64,000 nucleotides of DNA from Oegoconia quadripuncta (GCA_949316235.1 OX438752.1:1883001-1947000), one strand, 5' to 3'; counted from the stretch's first letter, positions 51,799 through 63,030 are shown. Notes: generated by a model from the sequence alone, not told the origin. Numbers and translations are program-made.

Positions 51799-52014
51799 AA
51801 TAAACTCCAGAGACACGTTCTTAGCATCTTTCACTTCGTTCATGTGCATCTCGATCTGTCTTTGTTTGTTTCTCTGCTTTCCTTTTATATTTAATAACAG
51901 TAACTATTCATATTTATGTTATATTTGTATTCTAAATATGTATTTATTATCTTCATTGTCACACAATACTTTCCCGATACATAACAAGCACATATTATTA
52001 ATCGTTTACACTCA

Positions 52015-52270
52015 CTTGCCAGAATTTCATTTGCCATAATTTAATCTGCTATAATGGTCAACAGACATAATATTGTTTCTCATAATTTCATATGTCATAA
52101 TTGTGATGTCCAGTTATTCAAGATTTGGACTTAATATCACAATAATCATTGTTTACTACATAAGTCACATGCTAGAAACTTTGTTTTCCATAAAGTCACT
52201 TTCAATAACATCATTTGTTATCATCATTGTAAGCCGTAATTATCACATGCCTTAACATCGTTTGCCATCG
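52015..52270. repeat. degenerate CATTTGCCATAATTT-type array
   Basis: Variants of ATTTGCCATAATTT, CATATGTCATAATT and CATTTGTTATCATC recur about every 15-25 bp. A decayed short tandem array. Confidence 0.45.
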
Positions 52271-52343
52271 AAATTGCTTTTAGAAAAAAAAACATCAATA
52301 CCTAGGTTTAGGTTAGGTTAAAACATAAAAAACAACGCACGAG

Positions 52344-52430
52344 CCGAGCGAGCAGTAAATTTAAATTGTGACGTTTTCAAGTGATGATTTTATCCTATGA
52401 CAAAAAAAAATATTTTGACTTTGCCATGAC
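52344..52430 (+). repeat. LINE-A tail
   Basis: GAGCAGTAAATTTAAATTGT, GACGTTTTCAAGTGATGATT, ATATTTTGACTTTG. TTTAGGTTAGGTTA lies just before it. Confidence 0.6.
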
Positions 52431-52435
52431 TTTAT

Positions 52436-53257
52436 TGTTGCAAATAAACTAGAAGCTACATTTTAAATCTAACAAGTTTAGTAAACTGTTGGGTATCGAA
52501 CAGGGTCGTCGGACCTGTCTCGCCATCAAGCTGCAACCGACAACCTCATTGACACATATCACTGTCTGCAGAACGAGACAGATTAATCTTTCGCTGGAAA
52601 ATGAAACGAAAATGAATTCGTGCTGTCTCTATTCACTTATTCCTCAGTCTTTAAATAGCTTAAAACAAAGTCGCTAATCTATCGTCTGTTTCATTCCGGG
52701 ACTGAGTCGTCAACGTGACAAAATGTCCAGTGGACGAATTGTTTAATGGTCATAAAGTGCGAGTGTCGAAATGAATAGGGGTCAAAATTTGTAATACTTA
52801 CTCGTATTTTAATTTGTAATACCTATTTCAATTTGAAATTCAGTAATTAGATAGTATAACGTTTTGACATTCTATATTATTAATTTAATTTGAAATTTGA
52901 TATTAATGAAAGAGTAAAATTGACATTATCTGTAATTTGACATTTCAACATTGACATTTCTATATTTCTTTGGATTATTTTGAGGACTAATTGTTATTAA
53001 TTTTACCACTAGCTAAATTAAAGTATGCTTTCTAACTTGATTTGTAATTTTCAAAAGGTACTTACTTAGTACTCTTTTCCACAAAAATTTCGTTTAGGAC
53101 AAAAGCGATTAATTGTTATGCATGCTGATTATCTTTGTATGAAACTTTAATATTGTCCAATATTTGCAAGTTATTATAATGACTGAATTAGGCGGATCTT
53201 ATTGTAACAACACCTAATCTAATGTACCCTATTCAAGAGCAAATAAATCATATTCCT
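52436..53257. other. AT-rich spacer, nothing recognised
   Basis: No supported feature in 820 bp. Confidence 0.4.
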
Positions 53258-53402
53258 ATTCTATTTCATTCCGTTCCGTTCCATTCCATTCCATTCCGTT
53301 CCGTTCCGGTCCGTTCCGGTCCGTTCAGTTTCGTTCCGTTCCGTTTCGGTCCATTTCGGTCCGTTCCGGTCCGTTCAGTTCCATTCCATTCTATTCTATT
53401 CT
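53258..53402. repeat. (TTCCG/TTCCA)n pentanucleotide array
   Basis: About 29 degenerate units of a TTCCR pentamer. The Pro/Ser/Val/Arg-rich ORF across it is an artefact. Confidence 0.85.
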
Positions 53403-53519
53403 AATTTACAGAGGTTTAAATACGTAATTGTAAATCTTAGTTATTGTAAACTACGCTTCTGACTTTGTTGTCGTTTTTCATTTACAGAATTTCTTCCGTA
53501 AGGTTTATATGTATAATAA

Positions 53520-53697
53520 CTAGGCTTTCGCTCATACCCACTCCTGCGTTGAATAATTTTATCGTGGATATGTTTAATTTGATTATCCCGCGGGAACTAC
53601 ACACTTTATGGGGATAAAAAATATTCTAAGTCTCAATCTAGGATATATTCCACCTATACCAAATTTCATCGAAATCTGTTCCGCTTTTTCGCCGTGA
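53520..53697 (-). mobile_element. Helitron-like element, 5'-truncated
   Basis: Minus strand from CATTCACGGCGAAAAAGCGG through TTCGATGAAATTTGGTATAG and TAGTTCCCGCGGGATAATC towards GAGTGGGTATGAGCGAAAGC, CTAG. It was joined into the Harbinger fragment at 53697. Confidence 0.55.
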
Positions 53698-53863
53698 ATG
53701 AGCAACAGTATTCGACACTGGTTTTACTAATTCGAAATTTTTCCTTAAACGCTAATTCAGTAATGTCAATAGAGAAATTTATTCGTTCTCTATATATTCT
53801 CCTATATGCGAACTCATCTAAATCACTATCACTGTCGCTACTGCTGCTTTCACGGAGAGCCAT
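53698..53863 (-). pseudogene. Harbinger-type transposase, N-terminal fragment
   Basis: MALRESSSSDSDSDLDEFAY, then RRIYRERINFSIDITELAFK and EKFRISKTSVEY. An acidic Ser/Asp start followed by RRxYRxRxNF...FxxxFRxSKxxV is the typical N-terminus of PIF/Harbinger (HARBI1-like) nucleases. It breaks off at the Helitron-like insertion, and the catalytic DDE part is absent. Upstream, 53900-54111 carries GACAATTGTCA-type repeats and may be the element's terminal region. Confidence 0.5.
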
Positions 53864-54119
53864 AACGAAAACACTACAATTGTCACGCTAGCCTGACACA
53901 GCCTCGATCTCATGTCAACAATTACCGACAAATCTACAAATATGTCGAGTTCAAAAAATGATTCTTGTTTCACAACATAATTGTCATTTGATTGAGAAAA
54001 GGACAATTGTCACAAAATGCCCGTCATGTTTATAAGCTTTTCTATACGAAATAATTTACAAAATTGTCATTTGTCACCTGTCTGTTGACAATTGTCAACT
54101 TGGTGAAATAGGGGCCTGG

Positions 54120-54395
54120 TGTGACTGAGGTAGCGTAGGTGTGGAAGCGTACTGACCCGGAAACCCCAATTTGGAGGACTGGCTATATTATCTCTGACAA
54201 CCGGAACACAACAATGCTATTAACATTGCTGCTTGGCGGCAGATTTAGATAAGATGGTGGTAGCTAGCCAGGCGGACATTTAAAATGCTCTACAACCAAC
54301 CAAACCGAGTACTTAAACATGTACTCCGCTGGAGATCGAACCCACGGCCTCCGAATCGTAAACCAAATGTGGTTTGCATTGAGCCACGGAGGCGT
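54120..54395 (-). repeat. SINE-A, 3' end missing
   Basis: Minus strand CGCCTCCGTGGCTCAATGCA, GGGTTCGATCTCCAGCGGAG, TCTGACAACCGGAACACAAC (complement). Confidence 0.75.
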
Positions 54396-54428
54396 CTTCT
54401 AGTGATCGGGAAACAGACATAAAAAAAT

Positions 54429-54475
54429 AAAAGATACCGACGAATTGAGAACCACCTCCTCTTTTTGAAGTCTGT
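54429..54475 (-). repeat. GACTTCAAAAAGGAGGAGG family fragment
   Basis: Minus strand AGACTTCAAAAAGAGGAGGT, GGTTCTCAATTCGTCGG. Confidence 0.55.
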
Positions 54476-55091
54476 TATTAATAAAACACCCGTACTTAAG
54501 AATATGATTTTTTTTTATAAATTTGTAAGCTCCATACTGTGACTGTCTACTACATAAATACAGATAATCACGACGAAAGGATAAAGGTTCTTAGCTCTAC
54601 TGCGAAACCCTAAAAACCGCAGTTTTCCAAAAACGTGGTGAACATGCAAGCGGCATGGAATGTAGCATACTAATGCAGGCCAGCCACCAGCTTTCTTTTT
54701 TTACTCCTGGCGTTACGACATGTTCTGCATAATTCCTATTAGCTGGCCTGCATATGAGTTATCTTTCATCCTTTTTCGCTTCTGTGCTGTCACTCTGTCC
54801 GTATGTCACGAGTCTCTAGCTCGTCAACGGAATGACTTCATTTTGTGTCCCGAATTGTATTAAAAATTCAATTATATTTATTTTTCTAAACATCTCAACA
54901 TGAAAAAAAGCCAAATTATTTTTTCCCTACCGGCGTGTCGTCTACAGCTCAGTGTACAAGAAGTGTGTTTTTTCTATTTTTTTTTAAATCTTAGTTAATT
55001 TAGGGACTTGAGTCCTTCTAGACATGACAGTCCCATCGTACCCTGACCAAGATTCACTGATGAGAAGATACAAACATATTATATAATAATC
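54476..55091. other. spacer with an imperfect dyad
   Basis: ATGCAGGCCAGCCACCAGCT (54671) and TTAGCTGGCCTGCATATGAG (54738) form an inverted pair about 70 bp apart. Nothing else recognised. Confidence 0.35.
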
Positions 55092-55393
55092 TAACCGCCT
55101 CCGTGGCTCAATGTAAACAATTTTGGGTTTACGTTTCGGAGGTCGCGGGTTCGATCCCCAGCGGGGTACATAATTTTAATACTCGGTTTGGTTAGTGGTA
55201 GGGCATATTAAATGTCCGCCTGGCCAGCTACCACCATCTAATAGCATTGTTGTGTTCCGTTTGTCAGAGATAAGATAGCCAGTCCCCTAAATAAGATGGA
55301 GTTTCCGGGTCAGTACGCTACCGCCTTCGGCCTCATCTACACTTAACATCAGGTGTGATTGAGGTCAAGTGCTAACCCGTTGTGGATAAAAAA
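55092..55393 (+). repeat. SINE-A, internally deleted, with AATCT duplication
   Basis: Head AACCGCCTCCGTGGCTCAAT to CCGTTGTGGATAAAAAAAAA. AATCT on both sides is a possible short target duplication. Confidence 0.8.
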
Positions 55394-55679
55394 AAAAATC
55401 TGGCCGCTATTGATCCAGGTTTACCCAAAATTGATTGCGCCAAACCTACAGCATATTGACTCAGCTTTAATTGTCTCATCAGTGTATCTCTTTTATTTCA
55501 GTTTCTAGCACATTCCATCAACAGTCGTTGGACATCCACAACTACTCCACAGACTTCAATATTTTTTCTTAATTTCTAATAAGAAATGGTCTTTAAGAGG
55601 GCTCATTCGATAAATGCAGCACACATCTAAAATAGCTCTGATCTGCACTCGAAAAGCATAAAAGCTTGTTACAAATAAT

Positions 55680-56010
55680 ACTTAAATGTGTCGCAGAAAA
55701 ACGTCTATCGGTATATCAGCAGTTGATCGTACTCGTTTCAGTGCGAAAAGCCATCACTGGTAACACAAAGACTTTGATCTAGCACTGAGGTATTTTGGAC
55801 TAGAAGACGTTGCGTAATTTCCCGAACTCTGCCCATCCGAGCTGGACACGTCGATTGCCCTCTCTCTCGAAGTTGGACCTATCTAATTGCATCTTCAAGA
55901 GATTGTCATACCCACTTACAACTTCGAGGATGGAGTTCGAAACTGATATTGGTGTGGGCATGATATGTCGACCTAATTTTCGGTTTGTCAATGTTAATCT
56001 ACGTTAAAGT
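55680..56010 (-). pseudogene. RTE-like reverse transcriptase fragment
   Basis: Reads ISVSNSILEVVSGYDNLLKM, QLDRSNFEREGNRRVQLGWA, EFGKLRNVF. This is the VxxYxYLGxxxxxxxxxxxEVxRRIxLGWAAFGKL stretch just after the catalytic palm of RTE-like enzymes. Continuation to 55680 (VLPVMAFRTE-like) is frameshifted. Upstream YADD region absent. Confidence 0.7.
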
Positions 56011-56087
56011 ACAGTCGGCAACACAATTAAGGTAGCAGGGTTAAGTTTTATGACATTGTTTGGAGGTTCTTGGTTCAATTGTTATAT

Positions 56088-56260
56088 TTTCCTTTACATC
56101 TATCATGTCATCATGCGATAGATAAATTTCGGTTAAACGTGAATAACAATTTCCCTTTAGACTTTCCCTGTATATATTTATAAATAAAGACCTACTACCT
56201 TAATTGTGTTGCCGACTGTACATGATATTAATATAAGAAACAAAAAGATAAACTTGCAGA
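56088..56260 (+). repeat. repeat shared with 26308-26497
   Basis: ATCTATCATGTCATCATGCG to AAAAGATAAACTTGCAGATC, with small indels against the partner. Confidence 0.6.
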
Positions 56261-56261
56261 T

Positions 56262-56890
56262 CACTTATGTCGTCTAAACATACTCAGTAATTCATACGTT
56301 TTATCAATGAGGTTCCTGTTGATATACAAAAGCTTCCTTTCAATAAATTTAAAGACACTATAAAACAGAAACTTCTTATGAAAGTATATTATAAAATATC
56401 AGATTATTTAGATGATAAACATTCATGGACATAAACAGCCCGTTCGCGTAACCAAGCTATTTCACAATTAATAATGAAACATAAAAACCTTATTGTAATA
56501 CAAAAACCTATTTTTAAAACGACCGATTGGTGTAGTGGAAACCAATGGTTGCGGGTTCGAATCCCGCGACGGGTAAATGTTTGTGTGATGAATATGAACA
56601 TTTATTCCGGTGTCGTGGATGTTTATATAAATATTTATGTATGTTTATCCGTTATCTAGTATCCATAGTACAAGCTTTGCTTAGTTTGGGACTAAATGAT
56701 TGGTGTAAGTGTCCGAAATATCTATTTATTTATTTATTTAAAAGAGCACCTTCACGAGTTCCTTGCTTGTTCTTCTCGGAGGAAAATTGTCTTCTGAAGA
56801 AACTGCTTCTCTCTGACTCTCTCTGACTAGCTCTGACTATTGAAGTGTACGTGTACTGTGTACCTACAAAATAATTCATTGTTGACTTTG
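56262..56890 (+). repeat. LINE-A fragment interrupted by SINE-C
   Basis: CTCAGTAATTCATACGTTTT, GATGATAAACATTCATGGAC, then SINE-C at 56520-56744, then AAAAGAGCACCTTCACGAGT and TGTACTGTGTACCTACAAAA. Confidence 0.7.
56520..56744 (+). repeat. SINE-C
   Basis: CGACCGATTGGTGTAGTGGA (A box; 18-base deletion compared with 18140), GGGTTCGAATCCCGC, identical body to 18140. TTTAAAA flanks both sides. Confidence 0.75.
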
Positions 56891-57469
56891 AATCTTAAGG
56901 CTACTTCTCCTTCTTGCATCACTCCTTCAACCATACACTTTATTTCTTGAATGAAACCTTCTCGGTCTACATAATTCTCTTATTATTAAATAGATATAAG
57001 GTTCGTTGCAAATACACGAACTCATTATAATAGGTTTCTTTGAGTTTATATTTAATTTTCCCTTTCAATTTGTTTGCCATCTAATATTGAGAAATGCGAT
57101 GGAAATATGGAATCTTCAAGTGGTCCTTTATTACGTTTCAACAAATTATTTTATTTGTTTACAAAGGTACTGGTAATATCTACGTATTTGGGATTTTTAT
57201 TTCTTTCCGGCACAGATTTTTATGCTCGAGTGGTCAGCGGTTGGGCCTATCTCAAGTAGCAGGAACACAATGCTATATTTTTATCTCGAAAACTACGCAT
57301 AGAAAGTTTTCACCTTCGGATATTTTTTTATAGCGAAATATAAGATATGATATATGTATATGTATACATGCATATAAGTATACACGCATATTTATTTACA
57401 TACAATCAACAACATTATTACAGAAATTATATTACAGTAAACTAATACTTGAAAAGAAATTGCAGGTCA
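56891..57469. other. spacer, nothing recognised
   Basis: No supported feature. Confidence 0.4.
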
Positions 57470-57872
57470 CATAAGTCGCCTCCGCAAATTCAGTAATTCA
57501 TTCAAAGGGTTACGTATACGCTTTTTCAATAAGGTTCCTGTTGATATACAAAATGTTCCTTTCAATAAATTTAAAGATACTATAAAACAGATACTTTATA
57601 ATTTAGATGATAAACATTCATGGACATAACCAGCCAGTTCGCATAACTAATATTTCACAACTAATAATGAAATATTATAATATAAAATAATAATTAATAA
57701 TTTTGTAGTAAAAAACCTCTTTTTTTTTAAAGAGCAACCTCTTGAGTTTCTTGCTTGTTCTTCTCAGGGAAAAATTGCTTTTTGAACAAGCAGTAGCTTT
57801 AAAAATGTAAAATCTGACTATTTTAAGTGTACCCTGTGTACCTACAAAATAAAGCATTTTTGATTTGATTTA
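57470..57872 (+). repeat. LINE-A 3' end
   Basis: AATTCAGTAATTCATTCAAA, GTATACGCTTTTTCAATAAG, an internal deletion at about 57600, TTTCTTGCTTGTTCTTCTCA, tail TTTTTGATTTGATTT. Confidence 0.75.
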
Positions 57873-58854
57873 CCAAAGGACAACAGCACAGATCCATACA
57901 TCTTTGGGCCAGTTTGTTGTCACTTCAATTAATAAATATAGTCTTGAACTCTTAGTACCAGACGTGCTAAAAACCTAACACATATATTATTTTTAAAGGA
58001 CTTTAGAAAAGAGCAAAAGAGGTTTGAAATATGGTTTGGGGAACTTTGAAATTATATGCTGGCAACATTAACCACATGCATTCTCACGCATGGAAACTAA
58101 ATGCTAGGCCAAAGAAAAATTGTTTTTTCTTTTCAGAGTCGTCGACTTATTATTCAAACTCCGTCGCTCGCTCGGTGTTGCTGTTATCCCTACTTAAAGT
58201 CAAAAATGTCAGTTGTCACTTGTCTATTTTTTTTTTTTTGGAAAGAATTTAGTTTTTGTATAGTTTGTGAGCCAAAATGTTTTCTGAGAGCGATATTTTC
58301 AAATATTTCTTATAACTCTACTAAGGTTCCAAAAATTCTTTTGAATAGCTAAGTTGATAGTCTTTAGTACCGGCTTTTTTTAGGTGTACCTTTTATTAGG
58401 TGACAAAACACTGGCCCAAAAATGCTGATGTCTTTTAAACCAATTAGTGATTCTTATATGTTACTGACAATGGTTATCGTTATAATTGAGTGGGTAACGT
58501 TTTAATTAAATTACAAGAATATTGGTACTTTTACATTATTGTTATTATAGGTATCAATAAAACAATCCTCATTAATATACGAGTCGTTATGTTAATGAGT
58601 CTAAATTGCATGGTATTAAAAGTCAAACTAAAGAAATTAAGTAATTTTAAGCCAAATAAAAATGTCAACAATTAACTAATAGAAATAATGATGAAATAAA
58701 ATAAGTTGTCGCATGTGTTACAAATTAACGACTTCGATTGTAGTATGTGTGTGTGTGTGCATGTTTATTTGGTATGTACGGTAGTTCAGTACTTTTGTAA
58801 ACCTGCCACTGCCGGGAAATACAGCTGAACAAGTTATTAACTATCTCCGACACA
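57873..58854. other. spacer with (TG)n at 58744
   Basis: Nearly 1 kb of AT-rich sequence without a supported gene or repeat, apart from GTATGTGTGTGTGTGTG at 58742. Confidence 0.4.
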
Positions 58855-58984
58855 TATATAAATGAAAAACATCCATAACTCGGGAACACATGTCTGTATT
58901 CATCATAAAAACATATGCCCCTAGCGGGATTCGAACCCGCGACCATTTGGTCAGAGTTTCTAACCATTACACCAAACAGGTCGG
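58855..58984 (-). repeat. SINE-B head and early body
   Basis: Minus strand CGACCTGTTTGGTGTAATGG, GGGTTCGAATCCCGCTAGGG, GAATACAGACATGTGTTCCC. Confidence 0.75.
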
Positions 58985-59009
58985 CGATTAAAAACGTTTG
59001 TTTCCATTT

Positions 59010-59086
59010 TTACCCCGCTGGGGATCGAACCCGCGACCTCCGAATCGTAAACCCAATGTTGTTTACATTGACCCACGGAGGCGGTT
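59010..59086 (-). repeat. SINE-A tRNA head only
   Basis: Minus strand AACCGCCTCCGTGGGTCAAT, GGGTTCGATCCCCAGCGGGG. The body is absent. Confidence 0.75.
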
Positions 59087-59328
59087 CCCATGTTCCTGGA
59101 CATACACTTGAGCTCTCCTGCATTACGTGTCATGCTGGCGAATACAGCTTCTTAAAAATAGGCCAAGTCATTTTAAATTATAAATTAGTATTGGAAACGA
59201 GGTCTGGTAAGGCATCTTAATAAAATTCAACATATCTCCGGCACGAAACAGCGAAGCGTGAAATGAGGTAACGCCTGACCAACCACTGGCAGATTCCGAA
59301 GACACCCTCGGCAGTGTGCAATTATATT

Positions 59329-59791
59329 TTTTGACATAAATTATCTTCGTTTAACACTTAAGTGATTGTTTTTTTTTTTTTTCGTTTCATTCTCTCCTCT
59401 AGGAGAAGGCAAAGGGATCTAGCCCATAACAGCCATGTCTTATTTCTCTTATTTCTTCAGTTTGTAAGTCAGTCTCAGTCAAAACAAGTAATTCTTCGTA
59501 TACTTGGCGTATACAGAGTCTAGTCATGGTCAAGTCATTCTTCAGTAAAGTGGCAGATTGCTTTACAAAAGATTTTGGCGGCTTCTTGAGGGAACCCGAA
59601 AGCTCCGTTACGCACTTTAATTTACACTTCCCTTCACTTGTACACCATCACTAACGTTTGCTGCACAATATTCTGCCATTATTAAGCTTCAAAAGTTAGA
59701 ATGCACAAATTATAAATGCTACTTCACTCGGCGAGTTCCCGCCAAAAAGCCTTTTTGACATAAATTATCTTCGTTTAACACTTAAGTGATT
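59329..59791 (-). mobile_element. family X retroposon with 41-bp target duplication
   Basis: The element (59370-59756) reads on the minus strand GGCTTTTTGGCGGGAACTCG, GATGGTGTACAAGTGAAGGG, GATCCCTTTGCCTTCTCCTA, ending GAATGAAACG and A14. TTTTTGACATAAATTATCTT plus CGTTTAACACTTAAGTGATT and G is repeated perfectly on both sides. One frame is open from GATGG to TAG (KCKLKCVTELSGSLKKPPKS to HGCYGLDPFAFS), but the expected start is out of frame. Confidence 0.7.
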
Positions 59792-59867
59792 GTGGACGTT
59801 TAGTTTTTATAGCCAGTCACTTATATAATTGAGTGATTACGTCACAATAAGTTCTATGTCTCTAACT

Positions 59868-59925
59868 AATTTTATAAATGCGAAAGTTTGAATGGTTGTT
59901 TGTTTATGTGCTTGTTAAAAATTCT
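59868..59925 (+). repeat. Helitron-like 5' end
   Basis: TCTAACTAATTTTATAAATG, GCGAAAGTTTGAATGGTTGT. Truncated by LINE-A. Confidence 0.6.
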
Positions 59926-60455
59926 TGTACAGGATAATGTATGTACGCAAAAATATATGCCTATTTCGTAAACATTCTGATAATCATAATTTGAATATTA
60001 GAAACAAAAATAAAATTGAAATTCCACAATTTAGACTTAGCAAGGTTAGCACATCCTTTGTGGGACACAGCATACGCTTTTACAATAAAATACCAGAACA
60101 TGTATTGAGTTTAACAGAGCAGAAATTTAAACGCCACATTAAAGAAACTCTGTGTAAGAAGGGTTATTACAGGATAGATGATTATTTAGGCGATAAGGAG
60201 GTCTGGTGTTAGCTGGTCGTTATGTTAATTGCTATTGTTTTGTAATATGTAATATTAAAATGTAATATTATTGTAAAGATGGAAACAAATTGAAAAGATG
60301 TGTTGTTGCGGAGTTTCTTGTCGCTTCTTCTCCCTAACCATAACACCTTGCGAAGCGATGTAGTTTAAAAAAAAATAATAACATGTTGACTTTCAATAAG
60401 TGATATTTTTGTATCCTACATTGAATAAAATATTTTTGATTTGATTTTGATTTTA
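59926..60455 (+). pseudogene. LINE-A, intact C-terminus, divergent subfamily
   Basis: Open as VRKNICLFRKHSDNHNLNIR, QFRLSKVSTSFVGHSIRFYN, KKGYYRIDDYLGDKEVWC stop. The UTR has GAGTTTCTTGTCGCTTCTTC and the tail TTTTTGATTTGATTTTGATT. Clearly a different subfamily from the 35912 copy. Confidence 0.75.
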
Positions 60456-60528
60456 AAACCTATGCTCACCCAAATATTCAAAAAGTAGTGTTCTGTTATA
60501 ATTCAACTTTGTCATTACAACTGGTAAT

Positions 60529-60759
60529 CTAACTAATATTCTAAATGCGAATCTATGGATGTTTGTTTGTGTGTTTGTTGCTTAATCACGGCGAAACGGA
60601 TGGACGGATTTGGATGAAATTTGGTATATAGGTAGAATATATCCTGGATTGAGACATAGGATATTTTTAATCGCGAAAAAGTGTGTAGTTCCCGCGGGAT
60701 AAACAAATTTCCGCGACAAAGTTATTCTACGCAGGCGAAACCGCGGGCGGAAAGCTAGT
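60529..60759 (+). mobile_element. Helitron-like element, full length
   Basis: TCTAACTAATATTCTAAATG at the start, CGGATTTGGATGAAATTTGG and GTTCCCGCGGGATAAAC inside, GCGGGCGGAAAGCTAGT at the end. 231 bp, the cleanest copy here. Confidence 0.7.
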
Positions 60760-61134
60760 TTATTATATAAAGTAATTGCCTAACGAAACAATTCTTTTTA
60801 TAAATTGCTAATTTATGTTTGCATGCAAAGTAAACGCCGAATCTGTTCTATATTCATATCTTGACTTTTATCATCGCAAATTAGACAACTGTCAGTTGTC
60901 ACTGTCAAAGGTAGTGTCATACGAAGTGCGTGTACACGGCGTGGTTGTCCCGTGGGAGAGCGCCCTGAGATCCACAGAAATGTAACCCATCCGTATTCGT
61001 GAGCCATAGTGTTAAAATAGCTTTTGTTAGGGGGACTACACAACGGATAAAATCCGCGCCGTCATGATCCAGTCATAATTTCTTGGCAAGACTAAAAACC
61101 CCACAGTAAGATACAATTATAAGGTACTTGTCTG
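60760..61134. other. spacer, nothing recognised
   Basis: No supported feature. Confidence 0.4.
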
Positions 61135-61139
61135 AACAT

Positions 61140-61465
61140 AAATTATTAATACCCGCTGCTCAATTTAACCGATACACTTCTCGCCGAAATTAAATTTCCA
61201 TCCACATCACCTGGATGAGTGGAAGTCTACCACTGTAAACTTCTTACCACGTACGACCACCCTGTGGAACGGACTTCCGGCAGCGGTATTCCCGAACGAG
61301 TACGACATTGGAACCTTCAAGAAACGAGCATACACCTTCCTCAAAGGCCGGCAACGCATCTGTGACCCTTTTGGTGTTGCTGGTGTCCATGGGCGGCGGT
61401 GATTGCTTTCCATCAGGTGACCCTCATGCTCGTTTGCCGCCCTCTCATTAATAAAAAAAAAAAAA
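61140..61465 (+). pseudogene. LINE-C C-terminal fragment
   Basis: AATTTAACCGATACACTTCT, GTACGACCACCCTGTGGAAC, CCTTCCTCAAAGGCCGGCAA and the 3' end before a poly(A) tract. It carries a 14-base deletion relative to the 49065 copy around CTTCTTACC. Confidence 0.75.
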
Positions 61466-61689
61466 TTTGGTAAGCACTTTTTCATATTTGACTTGTTGTA
61501 AATTAATCTAGAAAAGTAAAGTAGAAGCGGTCTCTTCCAGGGAACCAAGGTTCACGACAGGCTTCACGTGTTGCTGAAGTCCTCGATCTCATACACAGAG
61601 GTTGCTTTCCCTGTGACTATAATTTGTATCCCAAAAAATTGTGCATCATTAAATTTGTGCCAACGAAATTATTGCATTGTATTACTGAA
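61466..61689. other. spacer, nothing recognised
   Basis: No supported feature. Confidence 0.4.
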
Positions 61690-61835
61690 ATTCCTAAATC
61701 CCACAACTTTGGATTTTTCAAGAACAGATTGAATAGGCATTTACTGGGATCGTGTGCTTCAAATTCGACCACATCGTCATTTTCCATCAGGTGAGATTGT
61801 GATCAAACGCGTATCCAGTTAATCATAAAAAAAAA
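61690..61835 (+). repeat. LINE-B fragment
   Basis: TTTTTCAAGAACAGATTGAA, CATCAGGTGAGATTGTGATC, AACGCGTATCCAGTTAATCA, poly(A). Confidence 0.65.
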
Positions 61836-62544
61836 TACATCCGGATAAAGACTGGATACACACAAAGCCGCCAACACAACACCTGTCGTGTTTCGTTGGG
61901 GGCTAAAAATCACACGGTTGATGACCCTATAGGCTACCAACTGAGCGTTAATCAGCGTAAGGTTGACAACTTACGCATTTATTCTATCTGATAAGATATC
62001 TCAATTTCGTCTTTCACGATGATCCTTTTTTTATATATATTTTTTTAATCTTTATTTATTTATAGAGGGTTTTAATTAAATGCCACCCTCATTATGGCTC
62101 TCTTTTGTACAAAGTCAGTCTTCGATCGATTCTTAATTGCTAACAATGACCCTTATTTAAACTTACATGCGATATCGATTACCTATTTGATAATATTCGT
62201 TTTTTTTAATCTTACGATAAATCCGGTTGATTCAAAAGCAATCTAATTTGGTACTGTTGACTGTTAGGCAGTGACGTACTTAATCTTCGCTTACTTTGTT
62301 CGAAGAACTTCCCAAATCTCCGGCCTCAGTTAATTAGTATTCTATAAAGGACTTCGTTGTGCTATAATAAGTTTCTACAAGTATATATATGTACTTTGAT
62401 TTGGGAAACCAATTCGAATCAATGTAGATTTACAAATAAAAGGTAAGCAAGTATGTTTGGTAAATGGGAAATTTATGGTGAAGATAGAATAAAAGAATAA
62501 GGAAATGTGACGATATTGTGAAGGTCTACAGGAATACTGAAAGG
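61836..62544. other. spacer, nothing recognised
   Basis: AT-rich, 700 bp, no supported feature. Confidence 0.4.
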
Positions 62545-62960
62545 TTTTTTTTATGATTAACTGGATACGCGTTTGACCAAAATCTCACTTGATGGATAGT
62601 GACGATGTGGCCGAAGATGAAGCACGCGATCTCAGATGCTTATTCACCCTGCTCTTGAAGATCCCAAGGTTGTAGGATTCAGGAAATACTGACGCCGGAA
62701 GGGAGTTCCATGCCTTGGCTGTTCGCATTATGAATGAAGAGTCGAACCGCTTAGTGCGAATAATGTTAACTACATACGGGTGGAATCCCTCTCCACTCCT
62801 AGTAGCCCGAAGATGCAATGACAATGGTGGAATAAGATTATGTAATTCCACCGCACAATCACCGAAGTGCATCCTGTAAAAGACTGCAGGGTAAAAGACT
62901 GCAGGAATACTGAAATATTTAGTGACCACTCTGACGGTGTCCAATGCTCCGCAAAGAATA
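62545..62960 (-). pseudogene. LINE-B C-terminal fragment, longest copy
   Basis: 141 open codons: GALDTVRVVTKYFSIPAVFY, FGDCAVELHNLIPPLSLHLR, RFDSSFIMRTAKAWNSLPAS, VFPESYNLGIFKSRVNKHLR. An internal PAVFYPAVFY duplication is visible. Confidence 0.8.
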
Positions 62961-62982
62961 GAATGGCATAGTCCCTCTAGTC

Positions 62983-63030
62983 CCCTAGATGATTGGTGTA
63001 CGTGTCCCAAATATTTATATTATTATTATA
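62983..63030 (+). repeat. SINE-C 3' end remnant
   Basis: GATGATTGGTGTACGTGTCC, CAAATATTTATATTATTATT compares with GATTGGTGTAAGTGTCCGAA at 18330. Confidence 0.45.

Noticed and set aside
53222..53404. Pro/Arg/Ser-rich 60-codon ORF
   Set aside because: It is a readout of the TTCCR pentanucleotide array.
58915..59086. ORFs such as MPLAGFEPATIW and YPAGDRTRDL (also at 34929 and 38532)
   Set aside because: These are translations of the tRNA-like B box (GGTTCGAxxCC) of SINEs on the reverse strand, not proteins.
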